64,000 nt of DNA from Streptomyces sp. man185 (GTDB lineage: Bacteria; Actinomycetota; Actinomycetes; Streptomycetales; Streptomycetaceae), in assembly GCA_002551355.1 (NCBI GenBank), contig NTHE01000032.1, forward strand, positions 30,777 to 94,776, read 5' to 3'. Shown here one piece after another: positions 1 through 8,544 of the stretch. Below the pieces are notes generated by a model. The model had not been told where the DNA came from and did no database searches. It saw only the letters and a list, made by a program, of their open reading frames with translations. Position 1 is the stretch's first letter; every line of letters begins with the position of its first letter. The position numbers were made by a program, and so were the translations under genes.

Positions 1-258
1 ACCCCCCGGGGTCGTGACGCTCCATGACCGAGCGACATCGGTCGGCTACAGGCTAGGCGTCAGAGAGGCAGAAGAGCTGGCAGAGCTTCCAACCGGCCAT
101 GGAAGGAGCTGGAAAGGCTCCCTTGACGTCCGGTCCAGGCCCTGCCGCAACGGCCGGTACCGCGAGCCGGCGCTACGCCGCGCACCTGTCCGCCGTGAGA
201 AGCGGGCGCGCAGGGGAGCAGAAGCACCCCGCGCCGAACACCACCGCACCACCCGGCC
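1..258. other. no supported gene
   Basis: Several overlapping frames are open because of high GC, but none has a recognisable product or a convincing ribosome binding site. It forms the left part of a decayed region that continues to about 3.5 kb. Confidence 0.4.
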
Positions 259-638
259 ATGGCCTTCTTCCCTCGGATCGAAGCGTCGCACGCCGCCGTG
301 CAGGAAAACCTGCAGCGTCTGGAGGAGGTCACAGCTCTGGCCGCCTCCTGCGGCGTCCAGGTGTGTGTCTTCCCGGAGAAGTTCCCCACCGGCTACGCGA
401 TCGATGCCGAGCAGCCTCCCGGGAGGCCTCAGCGATCTCGGCACGGGCGCCGACGGCACCGTGTGGGGGCAACGGCGGCAACCAGGTCTTCCGGTACGCC
501 GAGGACCAGGACGCCTCCACCCCGTGGACCAGCGTCAACGTGAGCCTCAAGCGCATCGCGGTCGGCTCCCGGACCAACGTCTGGGGCATCGACCCCACTG
601 GCGGCATCTACCGGTACACCGGCGACCAGCCGAGCTAA
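259..638 (+). pseudogene. nitrilase N-terminus joined to a tectonin-repeat tail (relic)
   Basis: The ATG at 259 opens a frame resembling the start of the carbon-nitrogen hydrolase (nitrilase) family: an IEASHAAVQENLQRL helix followed by a VCVFPEKFPTGYAI strand that normally carries the catalytic Glu region. The similarity stops near 420. From about 460, in a different frame, a stretch with QVFRYAEDQ, LKRIAVGSRTNVWGID and GGIYRYTGDQPS resembles the last repeats of a tectonin-type beta-propeller lectin and ends in a stop at 636-638. The two pieces are unrelated families in different frames, so this is read as deletion-joined debris, not a working fusion. Assignment rests on motif memory only. 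Confidence 0.5.
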
Positions 639-714
639 CGCGCAGCACCACTCACCGTGCGGGTCCCGACAACCAGCCGGGGCCCGCACCGGGTGGCTGG
701 TACGCAAGGCACTC

Positions 715-1481
715 CTACGCTTCTGTGGCTTTCTCGGATTTCATGTGCGCAGGTGCACAGCTCGCGTGTGCCTGTCGTGGACTCTCGGCTCGTAGGGCCT
801 CGATTTCGCCTCGTAGTTCGTTCAGCTCCCGGTGCAGTGCCTGGATGGCGACGATGGCCACCCCGTTGGCGTCGGTGCAGCAGATCGTCCGGTCGTTCTC
901 ACCGACTCCGAACGCTTTCCACCAATCCTGCGCCATGGGGCCCAGGTGGCGTACGTGTGGCGGTTCCCAGTGGTATCGCCACGTGCTGACGGGTAGCTGC
1001 AGCACCTGTTCGAGTACCTGGTAACCGTTGACCGAATCGCTACCGCATACCGCACCCGACACAGCACCGGATGCCAGACCAGCCGCAGAAGCATTCCGCC
1101 GCAGGCACATCCTGACCAGGGACGACGTCCGCATCCTGGCCAGGGCACCTTTCAACCGCCGGTAGCTCATCGCTCCCAGACCACTGCGGTGACGTCGGTC
1201 TTCAGTGCACGGTCCGAGAAGAGCAGGCTGCCTCCGCCACCGCGGCTCTGCGGGCTGTTCACCGGAAGCTGGACCAGACCACTGCCCACCCCGCTGCTGT
1301 AGGTCGTCATCCCGACCGCCGTGATCTCACGGTCTTTGTTGATCATCGTGGTGTCGTAAGCGGCGTTCCCGACCGCCAGGATGTTCGTGCTCGCGACGGC
1401 CGGACCGCTCAACGAGCCCGTACCGGCGGCCGCCGTGGCTGTCAGTACCAGCAGGCGGCGGGCAACGCGCTTCGTGGACAT
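715..1481 (-). pseudogene. secreted protein with C-terminal peptidase S74 chaperone domain, frameshifted
   Basis: The ATG at 1481 follows a GGAGG site and encodes an Ala-rich signal peptide (MSTKRVARRLLVLTATAAAG). The first frame carries SDRALKTDV, the hallmark opening of the intramolecular chaperone (peptidase S74) domain, then stops at 1167-1169. The rest of the domain (VLQLPVSTWRY, HLGPMAQDWW, VAIVAIQALHREL) is in the next frame, whose own ATG overlaps the stop as ATGA. About 45 intervening residues do not look like the family, so an insertion or small rearrangement accompanies the frameshift. S74 domains normally trimerise and self-cleave at the C-terminus of phage tail spikes and surface proteins. 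Probably inactive; translational coupling of two halves cannot be excluded. Confidence 0.6.
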
Positions 1482-1613
1482 CAAACATCCCTCCGTTCGG
1501 GACGCCAACTGCGTCCGCGACACCCCTAACGGCCTAGTGCCCCCAAAGGGCACGTGGATTTCGCCAACTGACGACCACCCCTACGGTTGGACGGCCCGGA
1601 GGCTCTGGTCGGA

Positions 1614-1904
1614 TCAGAGGGACAGGTGGGCGCTGTGGGCGGTGTTGAGGAGGTGGCGCAGGCGCAGGCCGTCGGGGGCGATGGCGGTGATGAGCGCCGC
1701 GGGGCCCGCGAGGGGGGTGAGAACCGCCAGTCCGTCCTGCGAGGTGTCGGTCAGGACCTGGAAGGTGGGTGGTTCCGCGTCGAAGTCACCGGCAGCAGCC
1801 CGTCGTACGCAGTCTCGTCGACCGGCAGGAACCCCGCCCACCTCTCGTCCCCTGAACCACCCCTCGGGCAGCTCCTTCGCCACCCGCCGCGCCTCAGCCC
1901 ACAA
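1614..1904 (-). CDS. small ORF, unrecognised, possible gene fragment
   Basis: A 96-residue frame starting MWAEARRVAKELPEGWF and ending AIAPDGLRLRHLLNTAHSAHLSL. Its composition is more protein-like than the overlapping frames (balanced hydrophobics, little Arg/Pro excess), but no family is recognised and no good ribosome binding site is seen. Given the debris on both sides it may be the C-terminus of a lost gene. Confidence 0.3.
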   Translation of the reverse strand: MWAEARRVAKELPEGWFRGREVGGVPAGRRDCVRRAAAGDFDAEPPTFQVLTDTSQDGLAVLTPLAGPAALITAIAPDGLRLRHLLNTAHSAHLSL

Positions 1905-1942
1905 CGGCCATCGGCCCGAACAGAGGTTGGATCAACTGGGAG

Positions 1943-2179
1943 ATGTTGCGCTGGCCGGACGCGCCCGAGGTGGGCTTCAACGGCGAGTCCAAGCACGCCG
2001 AGGTGACGCTTCTCCTCAACACTCCCACCCGCGAACTCGACGAACACGCTGACGACCACACCGTCCTCGTCCACGTCCGTAGCGTCTGTGTCGACAACCG
2101 TGAGATCCGAGAGCCGTACGCGCACTGGCTTGCCGAGCAGGTGGGACTCACGGTCATCGGGTCCGGGCAGCGGTGGTGA
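1943..2179 (+). CDS. small ORF, unrecognised, probably truncated
   Basis: A 78-residue frame (start MLRWPDAPEVGFNGESKHAE, end EPYAHWLAEQVGLTVIGSGQRW). Residue composition is protein-like, and a plausible reading continues upstream in frame through GWINWE without a clear start, suggesting loss of the N-terminus. No family is recognised. It overlaps no better candidate and lies between other fragments. Confidence 0.35.
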   Translation: MLRWPDAPEVGFNGESKHAEVTLLLNTPTRELDEHADDHTVLVHVRSVCVDNREIREPYAHWLAEQVGLTVIGSGQRW

Positions 2180-2282
2180 AGCCGGCCCAACCGCACCGAT
2201 GCAGTTGGGTGCTGGGGCCGGTATCTGGTCGTGATCAATCTGTGGGAGCACCCACGTCTCGTGGCGCGATCTGGTAGATCGT

Positions 2283-2588
2283 GTGTGTATGGCCTGGAGG
2301 GGACACCCTGCGGAACGAACGGCGGGAACAGCAGTGGACGAGGCAACAGAAGACATTCGTAAGCTGGCGGCCGATGGTGCCGGTCTGCTTGCGACGATCG
2401 AGGCGCTCAGAGGCAACGAGGGCTTCACTCTCACGCCGCTGCGTCTGCTGCTGGCCCTTGACAAGGCTTTCGGGATCCCTTGGACGGAAGCCCGGGACCT
2501 CCTCGTCCTCCTTGACCCGGACCTGCGTCCGATCGGCCCGGCCGGGGACGTGGAGAAGCGGTTCACGGCGCTGCTGCGGCGGTCGTGA
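2283..2588 (+). CDS. hypothetical small acidic-helical protein
   Basis: Up to 101 codons from GTG 2283; an internal GTG at 2334 giving 84 residues (VDEATEDIRKLAADGAG...) is the more natural start because the preceding residues are atypical. The body is amphipathic helix rich, with TPLRLLLALDKAFGIPWTEARDLL followed by a short RPIGPAGDVEKRF tail. It looks like a genuine small protein but I do not recognise it. It lies immediately upstream of transposase debris, so it may be a survivor or a fragment. Confidence 0.45.
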   Translation: MCMAWRGHPAERTAGTAVDEATEDIRKLAADGAGLLATIEALRGNEGFTLTPLRLLLALDKAFGIPWTEARDLLVLLDPDLRPIGPAGDVEKRFTALLRRS

Positions 2589-2650
2589 TGAATTGAGGGA
2601 CTCGCCCCACGTCCCGTGGCGTGATCTGGCAGATCGTTATGCACGACACG

Positions 2651-2780
2651 GGTGCAACTGACGTACAAGGCATGGGCGTTCATCGAGCCATACCTGCCGA
2701 TCGGCGCGTACGGCCCGTATCCCGAGCGGTAGCAGTTCGAGGGCGTGATCCGGCGCTTCAAGGCAGGGGGCAGCGGTGGG
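2651..2780 (+). pseudogene. IS5-type transposase N-terminal scrap with stop codon
   Basis: Reading from 2651 gives VQLTYKAWAFIEPYLPIGAY, then GPYPER, a TAG stop, and QFEGVIRRFKAGG. This is the typical opening of IS5-family (IS4-like) transposases, in which a helix ending in an IEPYLP motif precedes an RQQFEGVIWRF-like segment. About 40 residues remain and the rest of the element is absent. An inactive remnant. Confidence 0.6.
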
Positions 2781-2856
2781 AGGGCCTTGACCCCGGATTT
2801 TGGACACCGGAGACACTTGGATCTTGATGGTCCAGGAGAACGGAGTCCCCGTGGGG

Positions 2857-3015
2857 ATGAAGCATTACCCCGCCGAGTTCAAGGCGGACGCCGTCGCGTT
2901 GTACCGGTCGAGGCCGGGAGCGACGATCAAGTCGGTCGCCGGTGATCTCGGGGTGAACACCGAGACGCTGCGGAACTGGATCCGGGCCGCCGACGGCCGT
3001 GGGTCTGCTGCTTGA
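2857..3015 (+). pseudogene. IS3-family OrfA N-terminal fragment
   Basis: The ATG at 2857 gives MKHYPAEFKADAVALYRSRP followed by TIKSVAGDLGVNTETLRNWI, the helix-turn-helix of IS3-family OrfA (transposase 8 family). The frame stops at 3015 after 52 residues, before the leucine zipper and far short of the usual ~95-100 residues; no OrfB follows. A truncated remnant. Confidence 0.7.
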
Positions 3016-3035
3016 AGCCGCGCCTGGGCCCACGG

Positions 3036-3545
3036 TCACAACGCCGTGTCGGGAGGGCCCAGCCGGGCCAGTGCGGTGGCGCTCGGGCTGTGGGGATCTG
3101 CGGTGTAGAGCACCAGCCGCAGGCTGGTGCCGGGCATGAGCAGGGTTTGACGTTCCAGTTCCAGCTCGCCGAGTTCGGGATGATGCAGGCGTTTGCGCAG
3201 CATCGGACGGGGGTGGACGTCGTGGCTGCGCCAGCCGGCGACGAAGTCCGGGTTGCGCGCGGCGTACTCGTTGACCAGCTCGCCCAGCGCACGGTCCGCC
3301 GGGTGGCGGGCGCCGGCCGCGCGCACAGGTGGGCGGCGGACTGCCGGGCGAAGTCCCCTTCCGCGCCGACGGGTGCCGAGCAGAGGGTGCCGCCCAGCCG
3401 GATGGCGAGGCGCACGGCCTGTTGGAGGAGGTACCCCGGCTGCCTGCAGGTGTGCTGACCGATGAGTTCGCGTGCGAGTTGATCGAGCTGGGTCAGGTAG
3501 TTCTCGACGGACAGGGCCTGCACCTGTGGTTTCTCGGGGACTGAG
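3036..3545 (-). pseudogene. MmyB-like XRE regulator, C-terminal part, frameshifted
   Basis: Minus-strand sequence from about 3325 down to 3036 encodes ELVNEYAARNPDFVAGWRSHDV, then LRKRLHHPELGELELERQTL and LVLYTADPHSPSATALARL, the diagnostic C-terminus of the MmyB-like ligand-binding domain that follows an XRE helix-turn-helix in many Streptomyces regulators. Just upstream, GDFARQSAAHLCA, which belongs to the same domain, is in a different frame, so there is a frameshift near 3325. The N-terminal half including the DNA-binding domain is missing and replaced by a short unrelated coding-like stretch and then the insertion sequence at 3559. Non-functional. Confidence 0.65.
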
Positions 3546-3558
3546 GTTGCAGGCTGGC

Positions 3559-4457
3559 TCAGCCCCGGAGCCATAGCCGGACAGCCGCGGTGGTGACGGT
3601 GCCGTGGAAGACGTAGGCCCTCTTGTCGTAGCGGCTGGCGACGGCCCAGGAGTTCTTGAGCCGGTTGATCGTCCGCTCGACCTCGTTGCGGCGTTTGTAG
3701 ATCTCGCTGTCGAAGCCAGTGGGCCGGCCGCCCCCACTGCCGCGTCGCTTGCGGTTGGCCCGCTGGTCCTTCGGTTCCGGGATGGTGTGCTTGATCTGGC
3801 GTCTTCGCAGGTAGCGCCGGTTCCGACGTGAGCTGTACGCCTTGTCGCCGCCCAAGTGGTCCGGCCGGGTGCGGGGGCGACCGCCCTGGGGCCGGGGGAC
3901 GCGGATCCGTTCGAGGACCTCGATCATCTGCGGCGCGTCACCCCACTGGCCCGGCGTGATCAGGAAGGCCAGCAGCCGGCAGCCACCTTCGCCCGCAAGG
4001 TGGATTTTGCAGGTCAGACCGCCCCGGGACCGTCCGAGTCCTTCATCGCAACGGTGGTGCCGGGGCGTCGTCCTTTTTTCGGGACGCGCGGCTTCTCCTC
4101 CCGGGCCCCGGCCGCGTGCTGATGGGCCCGGCAGAACGTCGAATCGACGCTGACCATGCTCCAGTCGATCCGGCGCGCGAAGTCGGCGTCGGCCTGGACG
4201 GCACGCAGGATCCGGTCCCACGTACCGTCCGCCGACCAACGCCGATGGCGTCCATAGACAGACTTCCACCTGCCGAAACGCTCGGGAAGGTCCCGCCACG
4301 GTATGCCCGTTCGGACCCGGAACAGGATCCCGTTGATCACCCTGCAGTGGTCGTTCCACCGTCCGCCACGAAGTTCGCACGGTGGCAGATGTGGCTCCAA
4401 TCGGCTCCACTCGGCCTTCGTCAGATCACCCCGCCCCATGCCAGACACAACGAGCAC
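3559..4457 (-). mobile_element. IS5-family transposase gene, two frames joined by -1 frameshift
   Basis: Frame A runs 4457 to 4014 (MGRGDLTKAEWSRLEPHLPP at its start, first catalytic Asp in SVDSTFCRAHQHA). Frame B covers the rest to 3559: GGLTCKIHLA, second Asp in LGGDKAYSSRRNR, and Glu in RRNEVERTINRLK followed by WAVASRYDKRAYVFHG. The DDE triad is therefore complete once the frames are joined. The switch is -1, and a run of six A (4074-4079 on the minus strand, zero-frame codons AAA AAA) lies in the overlap just where family similarity changes frame. This matches the programmed frameshifting known in the IS427 group of IS5. Terminal inverted repeats were not confidently found. Probably an intact element. 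Confidence 0.8.
4074..4079 (-). promoter_or_regulatory. A6 slippery site for -1 frameshift
   Basis: Six consecutive A residues read as AAA AAA in the first transposase frame and as GAA AAA in the second. A -1 slip here joins the frames within the conserved segment, producing a full-length DDE transposase. Confidence 0.65.
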
Positions 4458-4585
4458 GCAGTCCGACAGTCACATGATCCGCCGGACAGTGCCTAACTGT
4501 GGATGGTCGCAGCGGGGGCTCCAGTCCGCGCGCGGTACCGAGCCACCGCCTTCTGGCTCGGTACCGGCCCGACCGCATGGCCGGC

Positions 4586-5449
4586 TCAGCTGCGGCGGTC
4601 ACCCGGCCTGGAGGCGTAGGAGGTGGCCTGGGAGCCGTCGACGGACACCTCAAGCCGTCCGATCCTCTCGATCTCCACGACGACGCGGTCCCCGTGGGCG
4701 AGCGGGCCGACCCCGGCCGGCGTGCCCGTCGCGATCACGTCGCCCGGGTACAGAGTCATCACCGAGGAGGCGTAGGCGATCAGTTCACGGACTCCGAATA
4801 TGAGGTCGGCGGTGTTGGTGCGCTGCCGGGTCTCCCCCGCCACGTCGCAGCGCAGATCGAGCCGGCCGGGATCGGGAATGCCGTCGGCGGTGACCACCCA
4901 CGGTCCGATGGGGGTGAAGGTGTCGAAGGACTTGCGGGTGGACCGGTCCTCACCGGACCTCACGGTGATGTCGAGCAGGCAGGTGTAGCCGAAGACGTGG
5001 TCCAGTGCGTCCTCGGCGCTCACTCGCGACGCGGTGCGGCCGATGACGACGCCCAGTTCGCCTTCCTGGTCGGTGCGCTGGTCGGAGTAGGGCAGGACGA
5101 TGGCCTGACCGGGGCCGATCACCGATGAGTTGGCTTTCAGGAAGACGCCCAGGTCGGCGATGGACGTGGGGTAGTCCATCTCGGCCTTGTGATCGAGGTA
5201 GTTGACCGGGGCACCGATGATCTTTCCGGGGCGGGGCAGTGGCGCTTCGAGCGTCACCTCCGACAGCGGCGCCCGGCGGCCGCGTGACGGCATCAGTACC
5301 GGACCGGTTCCCTCGGCCAGCGTCTCGATGTAGTGGTGGAGTGCACCGGCCGCGCCGGTGGAGGGAGAACCGACCTGGTCGGTCACGTCGATGATCGTGT
5401 CGCCGTCGACGACACCGAACCGTCCCTGGTTGAAAAGGGCCAGACGCAT
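4586..5449 (-). CDS. fumarylacetoacetate hydrolase family protein (fumarylpyruvate/maleylpyruvate hydrolase candidate)
   Basis: A 287-residue protein with the FAH (2-hydroxyhepta-dienedioate isomerase/hydrolase) fold: metal-ligand region EGELGVVIGR, the FTPIGPWVV segment, and the closing TGTPAGVGPL motif. The start at ATG 5449 follows AAGGAGG at good distance. It lies last in a three-gene run after 3-hydroxybenzoate 6-hydroxylase and gentisate 1,2-dioxygenase, so its likely role is hydrolysis of the C7 ring-cleavage product to pyruvate plus fumarate or maleate in the cytoplasm. Substrate choice between maleylpyruvate and fumarylpyruvate cannot be read from the sequence; no isomerase gene is present in the window. 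Family assignment is secure, exact substrate is inference from context. Confidence 0.85.
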   Translation of the reverse strand: MRLALFNQGRFGVVDGDTIIDVTDQVGSPSTGAAGALHHYIETLAEGTGPVLMPSRGRRAPLSEVTLEAPLPRPGKIIGAPVNYLDHKAEMDYPTSIADLGVFLKANSSVIGPGQAIVLPYSDQRTDQEGELGVVIGRTASRVSAEDALDHVFGYTCLLDITVRSGEDRSTRKSFDTFTPIGPWVVTADGIPDPGRLDLRCDVAGETRQRTNTADLIFGVRELIAYASSVMTLYPGDVIATGTPAGVGPLAHGDRVVVEIERIGRLEVSVDGSQATSYASRPGDRRS

Positions 5450-5485
5450 CGTGGCCTCCTTGGGGGTGTCAGAGGGGTGGGGTGG

Positions 5486-6523
5486 TCAGGCGCCGGGGTC
5501 GGCGCTCTCGGTGCGGTAGAGGCCCAGGGAGCGCATGACGGGCTCGTCGCTGTAGGAGAACAGGACCGCGTCGCTGGACGTGGAGGTGTTCAGGTGCCGG
5601 TAGGAGGCCCAGCCGGGTATGGCGAAAGTGTCGTTCTCGGTCCAGTCGAGGCGCTTGCCGTCGACGATGGTGGCGCCTTCGCCGCGGATGACATTGAAGA
5701 TGGTCGATACGGTCTGGCGGCGGCCGGCTCCGTCGAAGCCCGGGCGCAGCCTCTGGACACGGCAGCCGATGGTGGGCATGACGGGCCCGCCGGTCCAGGG
5801 GTTGGTGTACTCCAGGACGATGCCGTCGACGTCGCTGCCTTCGGCTGTGTCCGCGATGGCTTCCAGTGCCCGGTCGGTCTCCTGCCAGGTGTAGCGGGTG
5901 ACAGGAGAGTTGGGTCCCTGCGGAGTGATCCACGCCGGAGTCAGGCGGCCGTGGAGGAACTGACGGGACCCGGCGTCGTCGGGCCGGGTCACGGGCTGGA
6001 GGCGTTGAGGATACTTCTCGTAGAACCCTGCCTCCAGGGCGTTGACGAGGGGGTAGTCCAGGGCGTCGAGCCAGATCATCGGCACGTCGCCCTCGTGTGT
6101 GTGGTCGTGCCAGTGCCATCCGGGGGTGAGCAGGAGGTCGCCGGGGGCCATGAAGACGCGTTCACCGTTGACGGTGGTCCAGGCGCCGTCGCCCTCCAGG
6201 ATGAAGCGGAAGGCGTTGGAGGTGTGCCGGTGTGCTTGGGCCGTTTCACCGGGGAGAATGATCTGCAGCCCCGCGTAGAGGGTGTTGACGGTGGCCGGTG
6301 GATCGGTCAGGCCGGGATTGACGAGCATGAGGACCCGTCGTTCGGCCTCCTCCAGGGACAGCGTCTGGGAGAAGTGCAGCAGGTGGGGCCGCAACTCCTC
6401 CCAGCTCCACCGGTGGGGCACGGCCCGGCTGCGGGGCTGGGCGGGGAACAGGTTTCCGTAGAAGCGCCACAGCGGGGCGGCTCCGAGGCCGTCGAGGGCC
6501 TTGTAGGCGGGGTCGTCGGTCAT
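5486..6523 (-). CDS. gentisate 1,2-dioxygenase
   Basis: A 345-residue bicupin enzyme that opens the ring of gentisate (2,5-dihydroxybenzoate) to maleylpyruvate using Fe(II) and O2. The first cupin contains AQAHRHTSNAFRFILEG, the His pair expected to bind iron, and LLTPGWHWHDH downstream; the second cupin half (EGATIVDGKRLDW, FAIPGWASYRH) is the degenerate one, as in the family. Length matches known enzymes. The start is ATG 6523, preceded by GAGGAG; a longer open frame to 6754 is antisense noise. It sits 22 bases after the hydroxylase and 36 bases before the FAH hydrolase, consistent with one transcript and a 3-hydroxybenzoate to gentisate route. Confidence 0.9.
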   Translation of the reverse strand: MTDDPAYKALDGLGAAPLWRFYGNLFPAQPRSRAVPHRWSWEELRPHLLHFSQTLSLEEAERRVLMLVNPGLTDPPATVNTLYAGLQIILPGETAQAHRHTSNAFRFILEGDGAWTTVNGERVFMAPGDLLLTPGWHWHDHTHEGDVPMIWLDALDYPLVNALEAGFYEKYPQRLQPVTRPDDAGSRQFLHGRLTPAWITPQGPNSPVTRYTWQETDRALEAIADTAEGSDVDGIVLEYTNPWTGGPVMPTIGCRVQRLRPGFDGAGRRQTVSTIFNVIRGEGATIVDGKRLDWTENDTFAIPGWASYRHLNTSTSSDAVLFSYSDEPVMRSLGLYRTESADPGA

Positions 6524-6545
6524 TTCGTCTCCTCGCGGTGGTCGC

Positions 6546-7766
6546 TCACCGGGTGGTCGATGCCTCGGGTTCGGTGGTCGGGGTCCACACCCAGGCGATG
6601 TCGTCGAAGTCGTCGGGGGCGCGGGTGGCCAGGAGCTGATTGCGCATGAGGGCTCCCATGCCGTCCAGGTGGCAGATGTCACCGAACCGCCGGGCGTTGG
6701 TCTGGATGCCTGTGGCTCGTTCACTGCGCAGGCCGACGTAGGAGGTGAAGGCATCTGCCGGGTCGGTGTGCTCGCGCAGAGACCTTCCCAGGGCCACCGC
6801 GTCCTCCAGGGCCTGGCAGGCGCCCTGAGCCAGGTACTGCAGCATCGGGTGTGCGGCGTCGCCCAGCAGCACGATCCGTCCGTGGACCCAGTCGGCGACC
6901 GGCAGCCGGTCGAACAGGGGCCAGCGTCGGTCCCGCGCGACCAGAAGCAGGGCGTCGCGCACCGTACTGCACGCTCCGGCGAACCGCTCCTCCAGCTCCG
7001 CCTCGGTGCCCCAGTCGTCGGAGTCGGGGGTGTAGTGGTCGCTCTCGAAGACCGCGACCTGGTTGTAGAGCTCGCCGCGCCGTACGGGGTACTGCACCAG
7101 ATGCATCCGCGGACCGGCCCACACGATCACCGATTCCGACGACGCGTGCTGGGACATGGATCCGCTCATGCTGCTGACCGGCAGGGCTCCTCGGTAGGCC
7201 ACGTAGCGGGAGCAGACAGGGTCGCCGTCACCCACGAGGAGCTGTCGCAGACGCGAGTGGAGGCCGTCCGCCGCCACCACCGCGTCCGCCGTCAGCCGCT
7301 CGGGCGTCTCGGCGAAGTCCAGGCGCACCTCGTGCGGTGTCTGTTCCGCGCCGGTGACGGTGTGTCCGGTGCGCAGACTGATCGAGGGGTGCTCCTGGCA
7401 GGCTGCCAGGAGTGCCTGGTGCAGGTCGGTGCGGTGGGTGACGAGGTAGGGATGCTTGAAGCGGCTGCGGTAGGCGTTGCTTCGCAGGTCGAGGGCGGCT
7501 ATCTGCCCGCCGCTGAGTGCGTCCATCATGACGAGTCGCGGCGGCGCGACGGCCGAACGTTGCACGGCGTCGAGAACGCCGAGTTCCTCAAGAGCGAGCG
7601 AGGCGTTCGGGGCCAGCTGGAGGCCGGCTCCGATCTCTCCGAAGCGTGCGGCTCGCTCCACCAGTGTCACTCGGTGGCCGGCCCGGGCGACCGCGAGGGC
7701 CGCGGCCAGCCCACCGATGCCGCCTCCGACGACGGCGATGTGCAGGGGCGGAGAAGTCATAGGCAC
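6546..7766 (-). CDS. 3-hydroxybenzoate 6-hydroxylase (FAD-dependent monooxygenase)
   Basis: A 406-residue group A flavoprotein hydroxylase. It has the N-terminal dinucleotide-binding motif (VVGGGIGGLAAALAVARAG), the mid-protein DG motif (VVAADGLHSRLR) and the GD motif (VLLGDAAHPMLQYLAQGA). The HPMLQY form of the GD motif is characteristic of 3-hydroxybenzoate 6-hydroxylases, which use NADH to make gentisate. The immediate downstream neighbour is gentisate dioxygenase, which supports that product. AAGGAGG lies 5 bases before GTG 7766 and 11 before ATG 7760, so the first is preferred. Salicylate or another hydroxybenzoate as substrate is possible but less likely in this context. Confidence 0.85.
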   Translation of the reverse strand: MPMTSPPLHIAVVGGGIGGLAAALAVARAGHRVTLVERAARFGEIGAGLQLAPNASLALEELGVLDAVQRSAVAPPRLVMMDALSGGQIAALDLRSNAYRSRFKHPYLVTHRTDLHQALLAACQEHPSISLRTGHTVTGAEQTPHEVRLDFAETPERLTADAVVAADGLHSRLRQLLVGDGDPVCSRYVAYRGALPVSSMSGSMSQHASSESVIVWAGPRMHLVQYPVRRGELYNQVAVFESDHYTPDSDDWGTEAELEERFAGACSTVRDALLLVARDRRWPLFDRLPVADWVHGRIVLLGDAAHPMLQYLAQGACQALEDAVALGRSLREHTDPADAFTSYVGLRSERATGIQTNARRFGDICHLDGMGALMRNQLLATRAPDDFDDIAWVWTPTTEPEASTTR

Positions 7767-7893
7767 CAGGGCCTCCTTGGAGGGGATCGGTCCGCATCCA
7801 TTGCGGTCGCTGTGTCGGGATCGCTGTCATGCGGACCATCAGGGTGGAAAGAGCGGCAGGTTGCTGCGGGTCCTCGGGGTGACCCGCGGAGGC

Positions 7894-8544
7894 TCAGCAG
7901 GCGGCAGCCACGCTGTCGACGTGCACGGGTGCACCGGTGTGGGCGCGGATGTCTTCGACGGTGACTCCGGGCGCGGTCTCCACCAGGGCCAGACCGCGGT
8001 CGGTGACGTCCAGGACGCCGAGATCGGTGATGATCCGGCCGACGCAGAGGCGGCCGGTCAGCGGCAGGGTGCAGTCCTGGACGATCTTCGGAGAGCCGTC
8101 CTTGGCGGTGTGCTCCATCAGCGCGATGACTCGGCGCGCGCCGTGGACGAGGTCCATGGCGCCACCCATGCCCTTGACCATCTTGCCGGGGACCATCCAG
8201 TTCGCCAGGTCGCCCCGGTGCGAGACCTGCATGGCTCCCAGTACGGCGGTGTCGATGTGACCGCCGCGGATCATCCCGAACGACAGGGCCGAGTCGAAGA
8301 AGGACGCGCCCGGAAGGACGGTGACGGTCTCCTTGCCCGCGTTGATCAGATCGGAGTCGACCTCGTCCTCGGTGGGGTAGGGCCCTGTGCCCAGGATGCC
8401 GTTCTCCGAGTGCAGCACGACGTGCACACCGGTGGGTACGAATGCCGGGATGAGGGTGGGCAGACCGATGCCGAGATTGACGTACGAACCGTCGGTCAGC
8501 TCGGTGGCGGCCCGCGCGGCCATCTGGTCGCGGTTCCAGGCCAT
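7894..8544 (-). CDS. scoB: 3-oxoacid/3-oxoadipate CoA-transferase subunit B
   Basis: A 216-residue beta subunit of a family I CoA-transferase. The catalytic Glu sits in the SENGILGTG motif (Glu47), where a glutamyl-CoA thioester forms; GIGLPT near residue 26 and the GGAMDLVHGA segment are also typical. Its ATG shares one base with the TGA of subunit A (TGATG), so the two are translationally coupled into a heterotetramer. The reaction moves CoA from succinyl-CoA to a 3-oxoacid such as acetoacetate or 3-oxoadipate. Placement between the gentisate arm and the extradiol arm suggests it activates an acid from the extradiol route, but substrate cannot be assigned from sequence. Confidence 0.85.
   Translation of the reverse strand: MAWNRDQMAARAATELTDGSYVNLGIGLPTLIPAFVPTGVHVVLHSENGILGTGPYPTEDEVDSDLINAGKETVTVLPGASFFDSALSFGMIRGGHIDTAVLGAMQVSHRGDLANWMVPGKMVKGMGGAMDLVHGARRVIALMEHTAKDGSPKIVQDCTLPLTGRLCVGRIITDLGVLDVTDRGLALVETAPGVTVEDIRAHTGAPVHVDSVAAAC

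Noticed and set aside
3500..4520. Terminal inverted repeats of the IS element
   Set aside because: No convincing inverted pair could be matched by eye at both ends; left uncalled.
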